A stretch of 64,000 nucleotides of DNA from Cacajao melanocephalus (GCA_963573385.1 CAUYLG010051230.1:1-64000); one strand, 5' to 3'. Positions 15,332-25,846 are shown, counted from the stretch's first letter. Notes: generated by a model from the sequence alone, not told the origin. Program-made: numbers and translations.

Positions 15332-15825
15332 CAGTGGTTCTCAAAACTTATTAGAAATGCAAATTCTACACCAGACATGGTGGCTTACACCTGTAATCCC
15401 AGCACTTTGGGAGGCTGGGGCAGGAGGGTCACTAGAGCCTGGGAGTTTGAGACCAACCTAGGTAACATGGCAAATCCATTTCTACCAAATATATATATAT
15501 TCATACATATATATCTATATCTATATATGCAAATACATAGATATATAATTTTAGCCAGGTGTGGTGGCATGTATCTGTGGTCCCAGCTACTCAGGAGACT
15601 GAAGTGGAAGCATCACTTGAGCCCAGAAGGTTGAGGCTGCAGTGAGCCATGATCATGCTACTGCACTCCAGCCCGGGTGACAGAGCAAGATCCTGCCTAA
15701 AATAAAACGACCCCACTCCAGACCGAATGACATTAATCTCTGAGGACAAGCGAGAAATCTGTTTTAACAAGCTTTCTGTAGATTCTGATGCATATTCAAA
15801 TATGAGAACCACTGCTCTAGGCCAA
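15332..15825. repeat. MER5A-type element split by an Alu
   Basis: Left part 'ccagtggttctcaaaactta' and right part ending 'tatgagaaccactgctctag' are the two inverted ends of a MER5A. The Alu at about 15371-15710 sits between them. Confidence 0.75.
15371..15710 (+). mobile_element. Alu element, sense, with AT-expanded linker
   Basis: 'ggtggcttacacctgtaatc', 'gagaccaacctaggtaac', 'tgaggctgcagtgagccatg' and 'gcactccagcccgggtgaca' give both arms. The A-rich linker (about 15489-15550) has been replaced by an AT-rich microsatellite of ATAT and ATCTAT units. AluJ/S-like. Confidence 0.93.
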
Positions 15826-15970
15826 TGATTCTAGTTTTCAGATTTTTTTACATATTAAAATTCTAATGCCCAGAGTGCACCCTAGACCAGGTACATCAGA
15901 ATATCTGGGGGTGGGCCTAGGAGTCAGTTGTCCTTCAAGCTTCACATGTGACCCTAACACAGCAGAAGCA
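15826..15970. repeat. MER5-like fragment
   Basis: 'caggtacatcagaatatctg' followed by 'ggggtgggcctaggagtcag' follows the MER5 pattern, more diverged than the neighbouring copy. Confidence 0.6.
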
Positions 15971-16795
15971 ACACTGGCTTCACCTACCTTCTTCTAACTC
16001 TGGGATCCACCTCTTCCCAGCCTCAACCCTTGCTCAACCTGGAGATGTGGTAATCCGGAGACTGTTTGGTTAGAGTTCCTCCACAGCGGCCCTCAGTTCC
16101 CCACCATCACTGATTTGGAGAGAGTGTGTGGCTAGAAGGCAAGGCCCCGCAGTTGAATATGAGGTTGAACCTGACGACAGCCAGGGCCCATGGGTCCTGC
16201 AGGTGTTAAACAAATCCACATCCACCACTGGCAGGGTCCCCTGCATCTCTTCCCCCAGCATTGATGCCAAGGCTGGGGAGGAAAGCTGTCCCAGGACGGA
16301 GTTCTGCCTGGTGCTAGGCTTCCACTGCAACCCATCTCTGGGGCAAAGGAAGCTGCCTGCATCTTCCCCTTCTCTCCAAGGAAGAGGAACATTGATGTGG
16401 GTCAAAGACAATATGGCAACCTTGAGAGAACACTAGAGTTTTTAAGGACAAGAGTCAAAGGACCTTTAAAAGAGATGGATGGGATAAGGTCATCCCTCTT
16501 TCCTGGTTTCTCTCGTCTCTCTGTGCTCCCCCCATGGTACACATCTGCTGTAGTGAGATGGGTGTGTGCACTCAGGGGTTTGCCTCCCACCTTGCAAGGC
16601 CATAGGAGACCTGGGTGTGGCTATAGGAGGGGAGACACAGCAGGCAACTGAGCAGCCTCTTGTTTAGGCTTTGAGCTAAAGAGAGAAAGAAGGCTTCCTA
16701 GCTCACAGCTGGTTCAGCCCAGCTCTTCTGGAGAAAGATCACATGGGACTCTGAGCCAAAGGCATTGAGAAAATCTAGATCCATCTTTCCCAAGA
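15971..16795. other. Intergenic, unique-looking
   Basis: Relatively GC-rich. Several overlapping ORFs of 60-113 codons on both strands do not resemble any family I know. No splice-supported gene can be argued. Confidence 0.5.
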
Positions 16796-16985
16796 TGGAT
16801 CAGAATCATACGGCATGCATCAGAATCATACGGCAGTCTTTGTCAAAACCTGGATGGCTTGGCCTCACCCCCAGGATTTCTGTGTCAGTAGGTCTGGCAT
16901 GGGACGCCAGAATTTGCATGGCTAGCAACATCCCAATGCTGATGCTGCTGGTCCAGGGACCTCACTTTGAGAACCCCTGCTCTAA
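16796..16985. repeat. MER5A-type fragment with short tandem duplication
   Basis: 'ccaggatttctgtgtcagta', 'gatgctgctggtccaggg' and 'ctttgagaacccctgctcta' give MER5A. At 16799-16838 the word 'atcagaatcatacggca' occurs twice in tandem, a small local duplication at the element's edge. Confidence 0.75.
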
Positions 16986-17109
16986 AGGACTTCCTCACGA
17001 CTTCCCACCCTGGGTGCACCTTTCCTTAGCCCAGGGTATTTCCTAGGCCACTGCAAAAGCTGTTCCTCATTGTGGTAACTTGCTTAATTGTTTGTGATCT
17101 GTGCTAAGC

Positions 17110-17225
17110 TGTAAGTTCTCAAAGAATGAATCCTGCCTCTTTCTTCACCACTATATCCCGAACACCTAATACCTTGCCTGGCACATTGTGAATTCTGAAT
17201 AAATATTTCTTCAGTGAACAAGTGG
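17110..17225 (+). repeat. L2 3' end
   Basis: 'ttgcctggcacattgtgaat' plus 'tgaataaatatttcttcagt' match the conserved 3' end of LINE-2. Confidence 0.7.
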
Positions 17226-17464
17226 GTTTGCCTGGTACGTCCCCTCTGTGGTATGAAACCTAGAGCAGAGCTGGAAAGCTGGTCAAGAATGAGGTGCTGA
17301 CCATGTCCCTTGCCTTAGCCAGGCCAAGGAAAAGGCAGCCCTTACAAGCCTCTGTTCCCTTGGTGGAACTAATCTACCAGCAACGTACTGCAAATAGCCA
17401 GGCACATGCAGACCCCCATTTATTTCTTCAGGGTGAAGCTGAGTGATGATCAGATGCCAAGCTT

Positions 17465-17545
17465 AGGCCATGTTGTCTAAATTCATTTTACAGATAAGGA
17501 AATGGAACCATGAAGGGACAAGTGACCTTTTCAAAGCACATTCAC
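17465..17545 (-). repeat. MIR fragment
   Basis: 'ttttacagataaggaaatgg' is the reverse of the MIR core word. Confidence 0.6.
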
Positions 17546-17689
17546 ACTGATGATTTCTGAAACAGCACTTTGTAGCAATGCAGTGAGGAAGGCTGGGGTA
17601 TCCCCACTTTACAGAAGACACAAGGGCAATGGCAGAATAGGTGTTGGCAGTTGTGAGGAGAGTCACGGTACGCATCATTTCTCAGGCAT

Positions 17690-17866
17690 TTTTCACTATG
17701 CCAGGCACTCCAACATTTTTCATGTACAAGGTGACCTCATGCTTCTCCTCAGAGGTAAGCATTCAGTACTCTCATTTAGCAGAGCAGGAACCGAGACTTA
17801 GAAAGGTGAGTGATCTGCCCATGTCACAGATGGAGAGCTGGGATTTCAACTTGGCCCATGTTTGAC
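17690..17866 (-). repeat. MIR element, antisense
   Basis: 'gcagagcaggaaccgagac', 'gtgatctgcccatgtcac' and 'gagctgggatttcaac' reproduce the order of the antisense MIR core. Confidence 0.75.
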
Positions 17867-18299
17867 CATCGCATAAAGCAGGAATGGGTCATCAGAAAGG
17901 GAAGGTCAAAATATAACCAACAGACCTATATTCTCTCCATGCTGGAAGTTTCTGGGGCAAAGCCACTCTGTGAGGTTTGGTGGGAAGGGACGTGGGGAGC
18001 AGAGCAGAGGGACAGTGAGCTCCCAGAGGCGGAGGGGCACGCAGTGCCAAAGAGAAGCTGCTGCCTCTGTGCATACCCATGTCAGTTGGTTTTGATGAAC
18101 AGGACTCAGGGTTCCAGTTTAAATCCTTCCATTCACAGTCTTTAAGGAAGAAGAAGAAGAAAAAAAAAAAGGCTGCCACTGATTATGCCCTGTCCCCATC
18201 CTAATATACACATCCCACACTTCGATTGCTCCAAACATTCGGGGAACATCTCACTCCCACCCACCTCACCCAGCACAGCTCCATCTGCCCTCACCCTGC

Positions 18300-18469
18300 C
18301 CCCAATTCCCTTAAGGCAGAGCTCCCAGGGCCAAGACTCAAGTGCCTCAGAGTGGGCAGAGAAAATCCTCGCAGTTAACTTGATCTCCAGGAAGTGGCCA
18401 CTGGGGGCGTTGTGGCCATTCATGAGCACTGAACCACATAAAAAGAAGAACTTTATCCCCTTCTTGTCA
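18300..18469 (+). promoter_or_regulatory. Candidate CCR1 proximal promoter
   Basis: Lies directly upstream of the inferred first exon. A CATAAAA word at 18437-18443 could act as a weak TATA-like element about 30 bases before a start near 18470. A GGAA core inside 'caggaagtgg' (about 18389-18398) fits an ETS/PU.1 site, the kind of element expected for a myeloid gene. These are sequence impressions; no start-site data are available. Confidence 0.35.
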
Positions 18470-18619
18470 TTTTGAAAGACTGTGAAACTGGAGTCAATTC
18501 TCCATCACCACGCAGGAAGCTGAGTACTTCCTACTCAGTCAGGACATTGAACCTTGACTTCATAAAAACTCAGAAAGCCCCAGAAACAGACTTCACGGAC
18601 AAAGTCCCTGGGAACCAGA
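18470..18619 (+). other. CCR1: Inferred CCR1 non-coding exon 1
   Basis: CCR1 is known to have a short 5' non-coding exon followed by one coding exon. Upstream of the coding exon, the best candidate ends at 18619 with a strong donor (exon 'ccaga', intron 'gtaagt' from 18620). It pairs with the acceptor 'tttttttcaaacctgtag' ending at 22260. The left boundary (about 18470) is a guess from the TATA-like word. Other first exons are possible. Confidence 0.5.
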
Positions 18620-19433
18620 GTAAGTGGCACTTGTTTTTTCTCTCTCATCTGTTACCGTGGAGGGCAGTCTTGATCAAAGACATGCATGCAGCTAGGCGCG
18701 CCTCGAAAGTGAAGAATTCTTTGAGGGCGGGGCAAATGTCCTAAATAGCCCATGGATGCAACTCCAAGGCAATTAATACTGTAGCAATACTGAGAATGGT
18801 GGATTTATAAGGTTGGGTGCTCAGATGTGAAATAGGCTCTTTTGCTAAAAAGAAGCTTTCTTGAAAGATTGGCTGTTGGTTACTGATTAAGAAAGTCAGC
18901 CAGTACTAAGGGACAGAAGGTGTTTTCTGTAGAAACCTATTCAATAAGAAATTACTTGCCAAATTCCCCCATGTAAAGGAAACTCAAGCATGGTGTATAA
19001 ATAAATTATAGCAAGAGGGAAATATTAGTTAGAAAATTCTCTGCAATGGAGGAATGATTTGATACTGAACCTATCTCTTAAAAAGACTAGAACCAAGGAT
19101 CCTCAAAATCAGCACTGCTGTCTTTGGAGGAGGTAGGTTTTCACTCACCCGAAGGCAAGGAGCTGGCCAGATGGTCTCGGGGGGCGCCTGTTCTGCTCTA
19201 ATAACAAGACATGGGTCAGGATTTTGTTCTGAAGATATAGAGGGGCATGGTGGCTCCTTATAGGTATCTACTTCATAGGTGATCTTAGTGGGTCCCAGAT
19301 TTCAAAGAAGAGGTGGAAACTCCCAGAGGTTTGCAAAGCCTGCCACCAGGCTATGTGCCACTCTCTGATCCTTTAGTTTCTGCATTGAGCAGTGGAACAG
19401 CTCTGGACTGTTCAGAATGTGGGGCCTAGGAAG

Positions 19434-19555
19434 TGATGTGCTGGTAAATGTTCAACAACTGACTCTCCTGAAGAAAAGATCCCTGCTTTGTAACATTTGT
19501 TGATTTTCATGGTATAAATGCTCCCAACTGTGGTCAGTTTCAAGCTACCAACATG
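19434..19555. repeat. Unnamed dispersed repeat, copy 2
   Basis: Shares several ordered word blocks with 6109-6252 (see that entry). Strongly diverged. Confidence 0.5.
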
Positions 19556-20844
19556 CTGAATGTGGAGTTGGGAAAAGATGCATGTAATTGGCATTTTTGA
19601 GCCAGTGTGTAAGCCAGCCAGCACACCACAGGTCTGGGTGTCTTTCACCATTACAGACTGCTCTATCTCTGCTCAGTGACTTCACCAATTCCCAGGCTGG
19701 AGGACACTGGCAGCGGGGGGTCCAGGATCCAGGACTATAGCTGACCACTGTGCAGTGGCCTTGAGACAGACTTCTGCAGTAGAATACAGCAGGGCTGGCC
19801 GATTAGACGGCAGCATGGTCCTTTGGTTTATCTTCTCCGGCCCCATCCCAGATCACTCCCTTTAGGAACAGCATGCCTTGGAGTGGTTGCCTGGTGCTTA
19901 ACAAGTTGGGGAAATAACAAATGGAGTTGGAGGTGGAGGGGAGGCAGTTATGGAGGTGACTCAGTTTAAAATGGCACCTGACAATGTTGACCTAACTTGT
20001 CTTTGCCAAACCTTCCCAGAAACTAGGCTCATGGGGTCAGCCTCACACTAGCTGCTCTTTGTGCTTTCCAAGCTGTTTGCTTACTTCCACTGCTAACCTG
20101 CCAGCCCACCCGAATGTGCTGACTACCAGACTGAGCTGTCTGCCCTCGTCAGCAATGGCTATGGCCGCAGAAATCAGAAACTGCCAGCACAGCTTTGTCA
20201 GTGACTGATAGCCTCACTCTCTCCAGACAGAGGGCTGATTGGGTCTCTCCAGAGATGAAGGAGTGGGCCAGGGGATGGATTTGATGAAAAATTAAGGCTC
20301 CTCACTTCCCACCCTAATAGAGTATCACCCCTTCCAGCCAGGGTGCCCTATATCCTCCATGCACCTTAATTTCCTTTACAATGGCTATTGCAAAAACGTG
20401 AATTGTGTAAGCAGAAAACATTCCTCAAGGAAAGTAGGAGGAAGAACACCAGAGACCCAGGTTTAAGGTAGAAATTATAAAGTAAGTGCCACCTACTTTA
20501 CTGATTGGTATTTGGGTCAAATCAGTTTAGAGTGGTGTCAATATATTGACAATTTCAAACGTCATTCACATGGAAGGGACCACCATTGTCCACCATTATA
20601 AAGAAAAATCACTTTCTAGATTAACTACAAAGAGATTTGGCAGGAGGGATAGGCGGACAGGGTATACCAGCCAGCCAGGGACATCCTGGACATTGGTGCC
20701 TGGGACACACTGGTGGTGACAGGCCTCAGGGAAGGGCTCCTGCAGGAAAGGAGGTCTCTCAGGGAAGTTTCCTAAGAAAAATGCCCTGGCCTGGCCCTTG
20801 CCAGACCCTCAATAAGGGGCCTGGCCCTTGCCCATGTGGTAGGG

Positions 20845-20985
20845 GAGGGCACTTTTCTCACATATTACCTCACAGTATCTGCAAGATAAGAGTTACTTTC
20901 CCACATTACAGATAAGGAATGAAGCTCAGAGGGGTAGATTAATTTATCCAAGGTCATAAAACTGGTAGGTTACACCTAAGCCCAT
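20845..20985 (-). repeat. MIR element, antisense
   Basis: 'cccacattacagataagg', 'gaagctcagaggggtagatt' and 'tccaaggtcataaaactgg' are antisense MIR core words in the right order. It lies in the CCR1 intron. Confidence 0.75.
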
Positions 20986-21339
20986 ACTCCATTTGGGGAG
21001 GCATCTTTAATAAGCAGTTGGAAAGGATTCAAAAGGTGTGCCAAAAAAGCAGGGACTGGGAGAAGTCCTACAAAGGCAACCTATAGAGTGATTCTTTTAT
21101 GTTTCATTTTTGTTTGCTTTAAGGCACCCCTGGGTAAAATTATCTAAGAGCTTATCTCAGCAGAATTCAGCCAGTCACTGTGTAACATCACCTCATAGCT
21201 CTAGGCCATTTGGAGCTCTTCCTCCCCTGATACCCAGTTTTCCCTTTCTCTGACCAGCCCACCTCCCTCCTCCCTGCCTGCACTTTCCTCTGAACCCTTT
21301 CAGGAGATCTAAAGAGTGACCTTGGATCTACCTGTGCTA

Positions 21340-21420
21340 CCTAAGGGCTGTGCAATGTGGGTCAGGTTCAACCCACTCTGGTGCCCTCAGTGTCCTCATC
21401 TCCAAAATAATGGCATTGAC
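21340..21420 (+). repeat. MIR fragment, sense
   Basis: 'cctcagtgtcctcatctcc' followed by 'aaaataatggcattg' matches part of the MIR core. Confidence 0.5.
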
Positions 21421-21424
21421 ATAC

Positions 21425-21600
21425 TAGGATTTCGCTATGGCAACACCACTGGTATTTGGGGTGGAATGACCTCTGCACTGTAGGACATCCTTGGCTCTGC
21501 CTAGCATCCCCCAGTTTTGGTGACAACAACAACAAATGCCCACACATTTCCAAATGTCCCAAGGGTACTAGGTCACTCTTGGCTGAGAATCATTTCAGAC
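21425..21600 (-). repeat. MER20-type (hAT-Charlie) element, antisense
   Basis: 'cactgtaggacatccttggc', 'ctagcatcccccagttttgg', 'ccaaatgtcccaaggg' and 'ttggctgagaatca' give the antisense MER20 order. Intronic in CCR1. Confidence 0.7.
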
Positions 21601-21744
21601 CAAAAGTCATGAAGCTCTGGAGGTTTGGACTCTGAGCCAGGACTCTGAGCCAGGACTGTTTTCCTTCTCAGAGTCCTCCTGTGGGCTCCACAGTGCAAGG
21701 CCACTGCTTAGTGACAGCGGCAGGAAAGCTTAGTGGTGTCAGGG

Positions 21745-21930
21745 CTATGCATCTGGGCTTGAGCTCCAGCTCTGTTCTCATAAGAGGTGTGTCCTTGAAC
21801 ACATTTCCTAAGCACTGTGAACCTCTGTTTCATCACCTCTTAAACGAGAACAATAATGGGACCCCTCCAGGGCTCTTCACACTAAGTCCAGTGCCTGGCC
21901 CAAGGGGGTGCTTGGAAGTGTTGGTTATGA
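21745..21930 (+). repeat. MIR element, sense
   Basis: 'gtgtccttgaacacatttcc', 'tgaacctctgtttcatcacc' and 'gaacaataatgggaccc' follow the sense MIR core. Intronic in CCR1. Confidence 0.7.
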
Positions 21931-22024
21931 ACAGTGTGGTAAGGTCTCTGGTCTCCCTCTGGATTTCCACCCACTGAATTTATCCCTGACAAAACTCTTT
22001 GCCAAAATGATTGAATTAATTATT

Positions 22025-22165
22025 TGTGCACTCATTTGTTTATTGCTCCCACTCCCTTTTAGACTATAGATTCCTAGAAGGCAGAGAGGACCTCGGTCTC
22101 TCTAGCAGTTCATTTTGTCCCCATGGCATGGCACACAGAAGGACTCAATAAACATTTATCAAGTG
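22025..22165 (+). repeat. L2 3' end just before CCR1 exon 2
   Basis: 'agattcctagaaggcagaga' and 'ggactcaataaacatttatc' are the conserved L2 3' words. It ends about 95 bases before the splice acceptor. Confidence 0.75.
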
Positions 22166-22271
22166 GTAGAGAAATGTTAGCACTGCCTTGTCTTGACTGT
22201 CCAGAGCTCACTGCCTTTAATAGCAGAGTAAAGACAAACTCTTTTTTTTCAAACCTGTAGGAGAAGTCGGG

Positions 22272-23339
22272 ATGGAGACTTCAGCCACCACAGAGGACTA
22301 TGACATGTTCACAGAGTTCGACTATTCGGATTCAACTCCGTGCCAGAAGGCGAACGAGAGGGCCTTTGGGGCCAAGCTGCTGCCCCCGCTGTACTCCTTG
22401 GTATTTGTCATTGGCCTGGTCGGCAACATCCTGGTGGTCGTGGTCCTCGTGCAATACAAGAGGCTCAAAAACATGACCAGCATCTACCTCTTGAACCTGG
22501 CCATTTCTGACCTGCTCTTCCTGTTCACGCTGCCCTTCTGGATCAGCTACCAGTTGAAGACTGACTGGGTTTTTGGTGATGCCATGTGTAAGGTCCTCTC
22601 TGGGTTTTATTACACAGGCTTGTACAGCGAGATCTTTTTCATCATTCTGCTGACGATCGACAGGTACCTGGCCATCGTCCACGCCGTGTTTGCCTTGCGG
22701 GCACGGACTGTCACTTTCGGTGTCATCACCAGCATCATCATTTGGGCCCTGGCCATCTTGGCTTCCCTGCCAGGCTTGTACTTTGCCAAGACCCAGTTGG
22801 AGATCACTCATCACACCTGCAGCCTTCATTTCCCTCACGAAAGCCTACGAGAGTGGAAACTGTTTCAGGCTCTGAAACTGAACCTCTTGGGGCTGGTGTT
22901 GCCTTTGTTGGTCATGATCATCTGCTACACAGGGATCATAAAGATTCTGCTCAGACGACCAAATGAGAAGAAATCCAAAGCTGTCCGTCTGATTTTTGTC
23001 ATCATGATCATCTTCTTTCTCTTTTGGACCCCCTACAATTTGACTACGCTTATTTCTGTTTTCCAAGACTTCCTGTTCACCTATGAGTGTGAGCAGAGCA
23101 GACAGCTGGACCTTGCTATTCAAGTGACGGAGATGATCGCCTACACGCACTGCTGTGTCAACCCGGTGATCTACGCCTTCGTTGGTGAGAGGTTCCGGAA
23201 GCACCTGCGGCAGTTGTTCCACAGGCGTGTGGCCGTGCACCTAGTTAAATGGCTCCCCTTCCTCTCCGTGGACAGGCTGGAGAGGGTCAGCTCCACGTCT
23301 CCCTCCACAGGGGAGCATGAAGTCTCTGCTGGGTTCTGA
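22272..23339 (+). CDS. CCR1: C-C chemokine receptor type 1
   Basis: A complete 355-residue class A G-protein-coupled receptor in a single exon, the usual CCR1 length and structure. CCR1 sits in the plasma membrane, binds inflammatory CC chemokines such as CCL3 and CCL5, and couples to Gi for leukocyte migration (family knowledge). Seen here: seven hydrophobic helices; the TLP motif of helix 2 (86-88) ending in W90; Y113 in helix 3; DRYLAIV at 130-136; FWTPYN in helix 6 (251-256); E287 in helix 7; NPVIY at 297-301. Cysteines 24, 106, 183 and 273 suit the two chemokine-receptor disulfides. Y10 and Y18 lie in acidic context, fitting tyrosine sulfation. The tail is rich in serine and threonine (340-346), a phosphorylation site for desensitisation. 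The ATG has G at -3 and +4, and the acceptor ends 11 bases upstream. Residue 5 is Ala, so the sequon that I recall at Asn5 of human CCR1 is absent. Confidence 0.98.
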   Translation: METSATTEDYDMFTEFDYSDSTPCQKANERAFGAKLLPPLYSLVFVIGLVGNILVVVVLVQYKRLKNMTSIYLLNLAISDLLFLFTLPFWISYQLKTDWVFGDAMCKVLSGFYYTGLYSEIFFIILLTIDRYLAIVHAVFALRARTVTFGVITSIIIWALAILASLPGLYFAKTQLEITHHTCSLHFPHESLREWKLFQALKLNLLGLVLPLLVMIICYTGIIKILLRRPNEKKSKAVRLIFVIMIIFFLFWTPYNLTTLISVFQDFLFTYECEQSRQLDLAIQVTEMIAYTHCCVNPVIYAFVGERFRKHLRQLFHRRVAVHLVKWLPFLSVDRLERVSSTSPSTGEHEVSAGF

Positions 23340-23659
23340 CTCAGACCACAGGAGGCCAACCCAGAACCAGCAGGGATGACCTGCCAGGCACACGAGGCCA
23401 GCAGCCTGGCTCTCCCAGCCAGGTTCTGACACTTGGCACAGCACGAAGTCACAGCCACTTGGGGTAGAGAGGGAGTGCACTGGTAGCCTAGACTAAACCA
23501 CTTCTGGGGCTTCAGTCTTTTCCATGAATTTCTTCCCTGGCACAAAGGAGACAAATGAGCAAAACCAAATATTCCAGAGATTGGGACTAAGCTTACCAGA
23601 GAAGGCTTGGGCCCAAGCAAGATTTCAGATTTGTGACCATTAACATTTGTCAACGAAGT

Positions 23660-23779
23660 CACCCATTTCCCCACTATTGCTTGCACAAACCAATTAAACC
23701 CAGCAGCGGTGACTGTGGGCTCCATTCAAATCGAGCTCTTGAGCCATGGGAAACACTGATGCATGAGCAATCTGTTCTT
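23660..23779. repeat. 120-bp duplicated segment, copy A
   Basis: About 89% identical by hand count to 25239-25360 (13 mismatches and a 2-base gap). Shared words include 'cactattgcttgcacaaa', 'gtgggctccattcaaa', 'agctcttgagccatg' and 'cactgatgcatgag'. Flanks outside the segment do not match. Confidence 0.9.
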
Positions 23780-24571
23780 CCATCACCTCCCCCACCCGCC
23801 CACTGCCAAAGAACTTGGAAACAGTGATTCCCACAGTGACTCTACTCTGAGTCCCAAAGCCAATCAGTAGCCAGCATCTGCCTCCCTCCTCTCCACTCCC
23901 ACCACAGGGTTTGGGCTCTTGGAATCCTAGGGAACATAGAACTCATGATGGAAGAATTGAGACCCAATGAGAAATAGAAATGGGAAACTACTATTGGCAG
24001 TGGAACTAAGAAAGCCCTTAGGAAGAATTTTTATATTCACTAAAATCAAACAATTCAGGCAGTGGGCTAAGCACAGGCCATATGAATAACATGTCGTACT
24101 TCTTAAAATAGCCATAAAGGAGAGGGACTCCTCATTTCCATTCTTCCTTCCTTTCTTTCTATTTTTCACAATCTCCCTTCCCTTTAAGTTGGGTGATATG
24201 TTGGTAGACTCTAATGGCTTTATTGCAGAGATTAATAACAGGCAAAAGGAAGCACGGTTGTTTTCCCTTCTTTTTGTTCTTCATCTAAGCTTTCTGGTTT
24301 TACGGGTCAGGGTTCTGACTGCTACCTTGGACTTGTCAGCAAAAAAATTGGCCTGCTGTGTAAGCTGACAGTATTTGTAGCTGATAGGGGGTTGGGAGGA
24401 AAGTGTCTGCTAGAAGGGTGGAGTGAGATTCTATGTAGATGTAGGAGGCCAAGAGAGCCCTTAACTCACAGTAGCTTATTTATCCAAAATGTTCTCGATG
24501 CGTCATCTCTAACCAAGGACCCCCCATTTATCATGCCTTTGTTTCCTTTGCCCTCAGATGTATATTTCTTT

Positions 24572-24918
24572 AAAAATCAATTTCCTAAACCATCATTCTC
24601 AGCAAACTGACACAAGAACAGAAAACCAAACACCGCATGTTCTCACTCATAGGTGGATGATGAACAATGAGAACATATGGATACAGGGAAGGGAACATCA
24701 CACATTGGGGTATGTTGGGGGGTGGGAGGCTAGGGGAGGGACAGTGAGGGGGGTGGGGAGGTTGGGGAGGGATAACACTGGGAGAAATAGCTGATGTAAG
24801 TGACGGGGGGTTGGAGACAGCAAACCACCATAGCATGTGTGTACCTATGCAACAATCCTGCAAGATCTGCACATGTACCCCTGAACTTAAAGTACAATAA
24901 AAAAAATCAATTTCCTAA
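24572..24918 (+). mobile_element. 5'-truncated LINE-1 3' end with target-site duplications
   Basis: The L1 body (24589-24901, about 313 bp) is the sense 3' UTR: 'cgcatgttctcactcatag', a G-rich polypurine tract, 'cacatgtacccctgaactta' and an AATAAA tail. It is flanked by perfect 17-bp direct repeats 'aaaaatcaatttcctaa' at 24572-24588 and 24902-24918. The low divergence of the repeats suggests a fairly young (L1PA-like) insertion in the CCR1 3' region. Confidence 0.93.
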
Positions 24919-25238
24919 TAACAAAACTTATTTCTAAGACAGCTTAAAAAAAAAAAAAAAGAAAAAAACCCCAAACACTGAAATTATCTACACTTCCACT
25001 ACCCAAAGAAAAAATGTGCCTACTGTGCACTTCTGGGTGTATTTTCTTTTAGTTTGTTTTTTGTTCTGTGCATATTTATGATAATAACAATGATGGACTT
25101 CAATTGTACTCAGTGTTCTGTTGCTGGTTTTAATCAGCAGCATGTTGTGATCACTTTCCCAGGTCAACAAAACATTTCACAGCATTGTTTTTGGTGCCTG
25201 CACTGAAGTCAATGGCAGGGATGCACCCTAATTTATTC

Positions 25239-25360
25239 CACCCATTTCCTCACTATTGCTTGCACAAATCAATTCAGCCCAGAAGTGGTGATGGTGGGCT
25301 CCATTCAAAGCAAGCTCTTGAGCCATGAGAGACACTGATGCATGAGGAATATCTGTTCTT
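25239..25360. repeat. 120-bp duplicated segment, copy B
   Basis: Second copy of 23660-23779, in the same orientation, about 1.58 kb downstream. See copy A. Confidence 0.9.
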
Positions 25361-25840
25361 ACACGGTGCTCAGCTCAGGATACCAGACACAGGATGCCAA
25401 CAGGACCCAGGGAAGATGGCAGGGGGTGGAGGGGGTACTGCAGAGCTCAGGGTGCCAAGGCAGTAAAAGAGAGAAGGAATCATCAGTCAGGCACCCTAAG
25501 CTAACAGGTGTCCCATCTTACCACACAGTGACACCCCTGGGCTGACCTCTCTCCTTTTGTGGACACTAGAGCTGCACCCTTACCAAGCCACCCGCCCGCT
25601 TCAGTGGGAACTGTGTTCACATGTGGTCTTTATACAAAGAAGCTGCTGTCATGATGGTCTCAAAAACTTTTGTCTGAGGTAGAGGAGGTCATGCCACCTG
25701 GGCTTACACCCTCATGCAGAAAATATAGATAAATATAAGCCTTAGGAGTCCAGGTGGATGTCAACTCTCCAGCTGTAAACAAGCTCTCTCAGTGTGTGGA
25801 AAGGAGGCTTAACTAAATTATTTGTCTACTGCTTTAGTAA

Positions 25841-25846
25841 AATAAA
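25841..25846 (+). promoter_or_regulatory. Candidate CCR1 polyadenylation signal
   Basis: A canonical AATAAA, with CA-containing candidate cleavage sites 10-25 bases downstream and a GT-rich stretch after it. Position-based inference only. Confidence 0.35.

Larger units (their letters stand above)
18620..22260 (+). other. CCR1: Inferred CCR1 intron 1 (3.6 kb)
   Basis: Bounded by gtaagt at 18620 and a pyrimidine tract plus 'ctgtag' ending at 22260, only 11 bases before the start codon. The first 2 kb are unique apart from an unnamed repeat at 19434-19555. The last 1.4 kb hold old MIR, MER20 and L2 pieces. No coding exon is seen inside. Confidence 0.5.

Noticed and set aside
22332..22838. 168-codon minus-strand ORF opposite CCR1, and others at 22845-23240 and 23171-23725
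   Set aside because: They are antisense shadows of the CCR1 coding exon and its 3' flank, with acidic and Gln/His-rich composition expected from the reverse of helix codons. No family resemblance.
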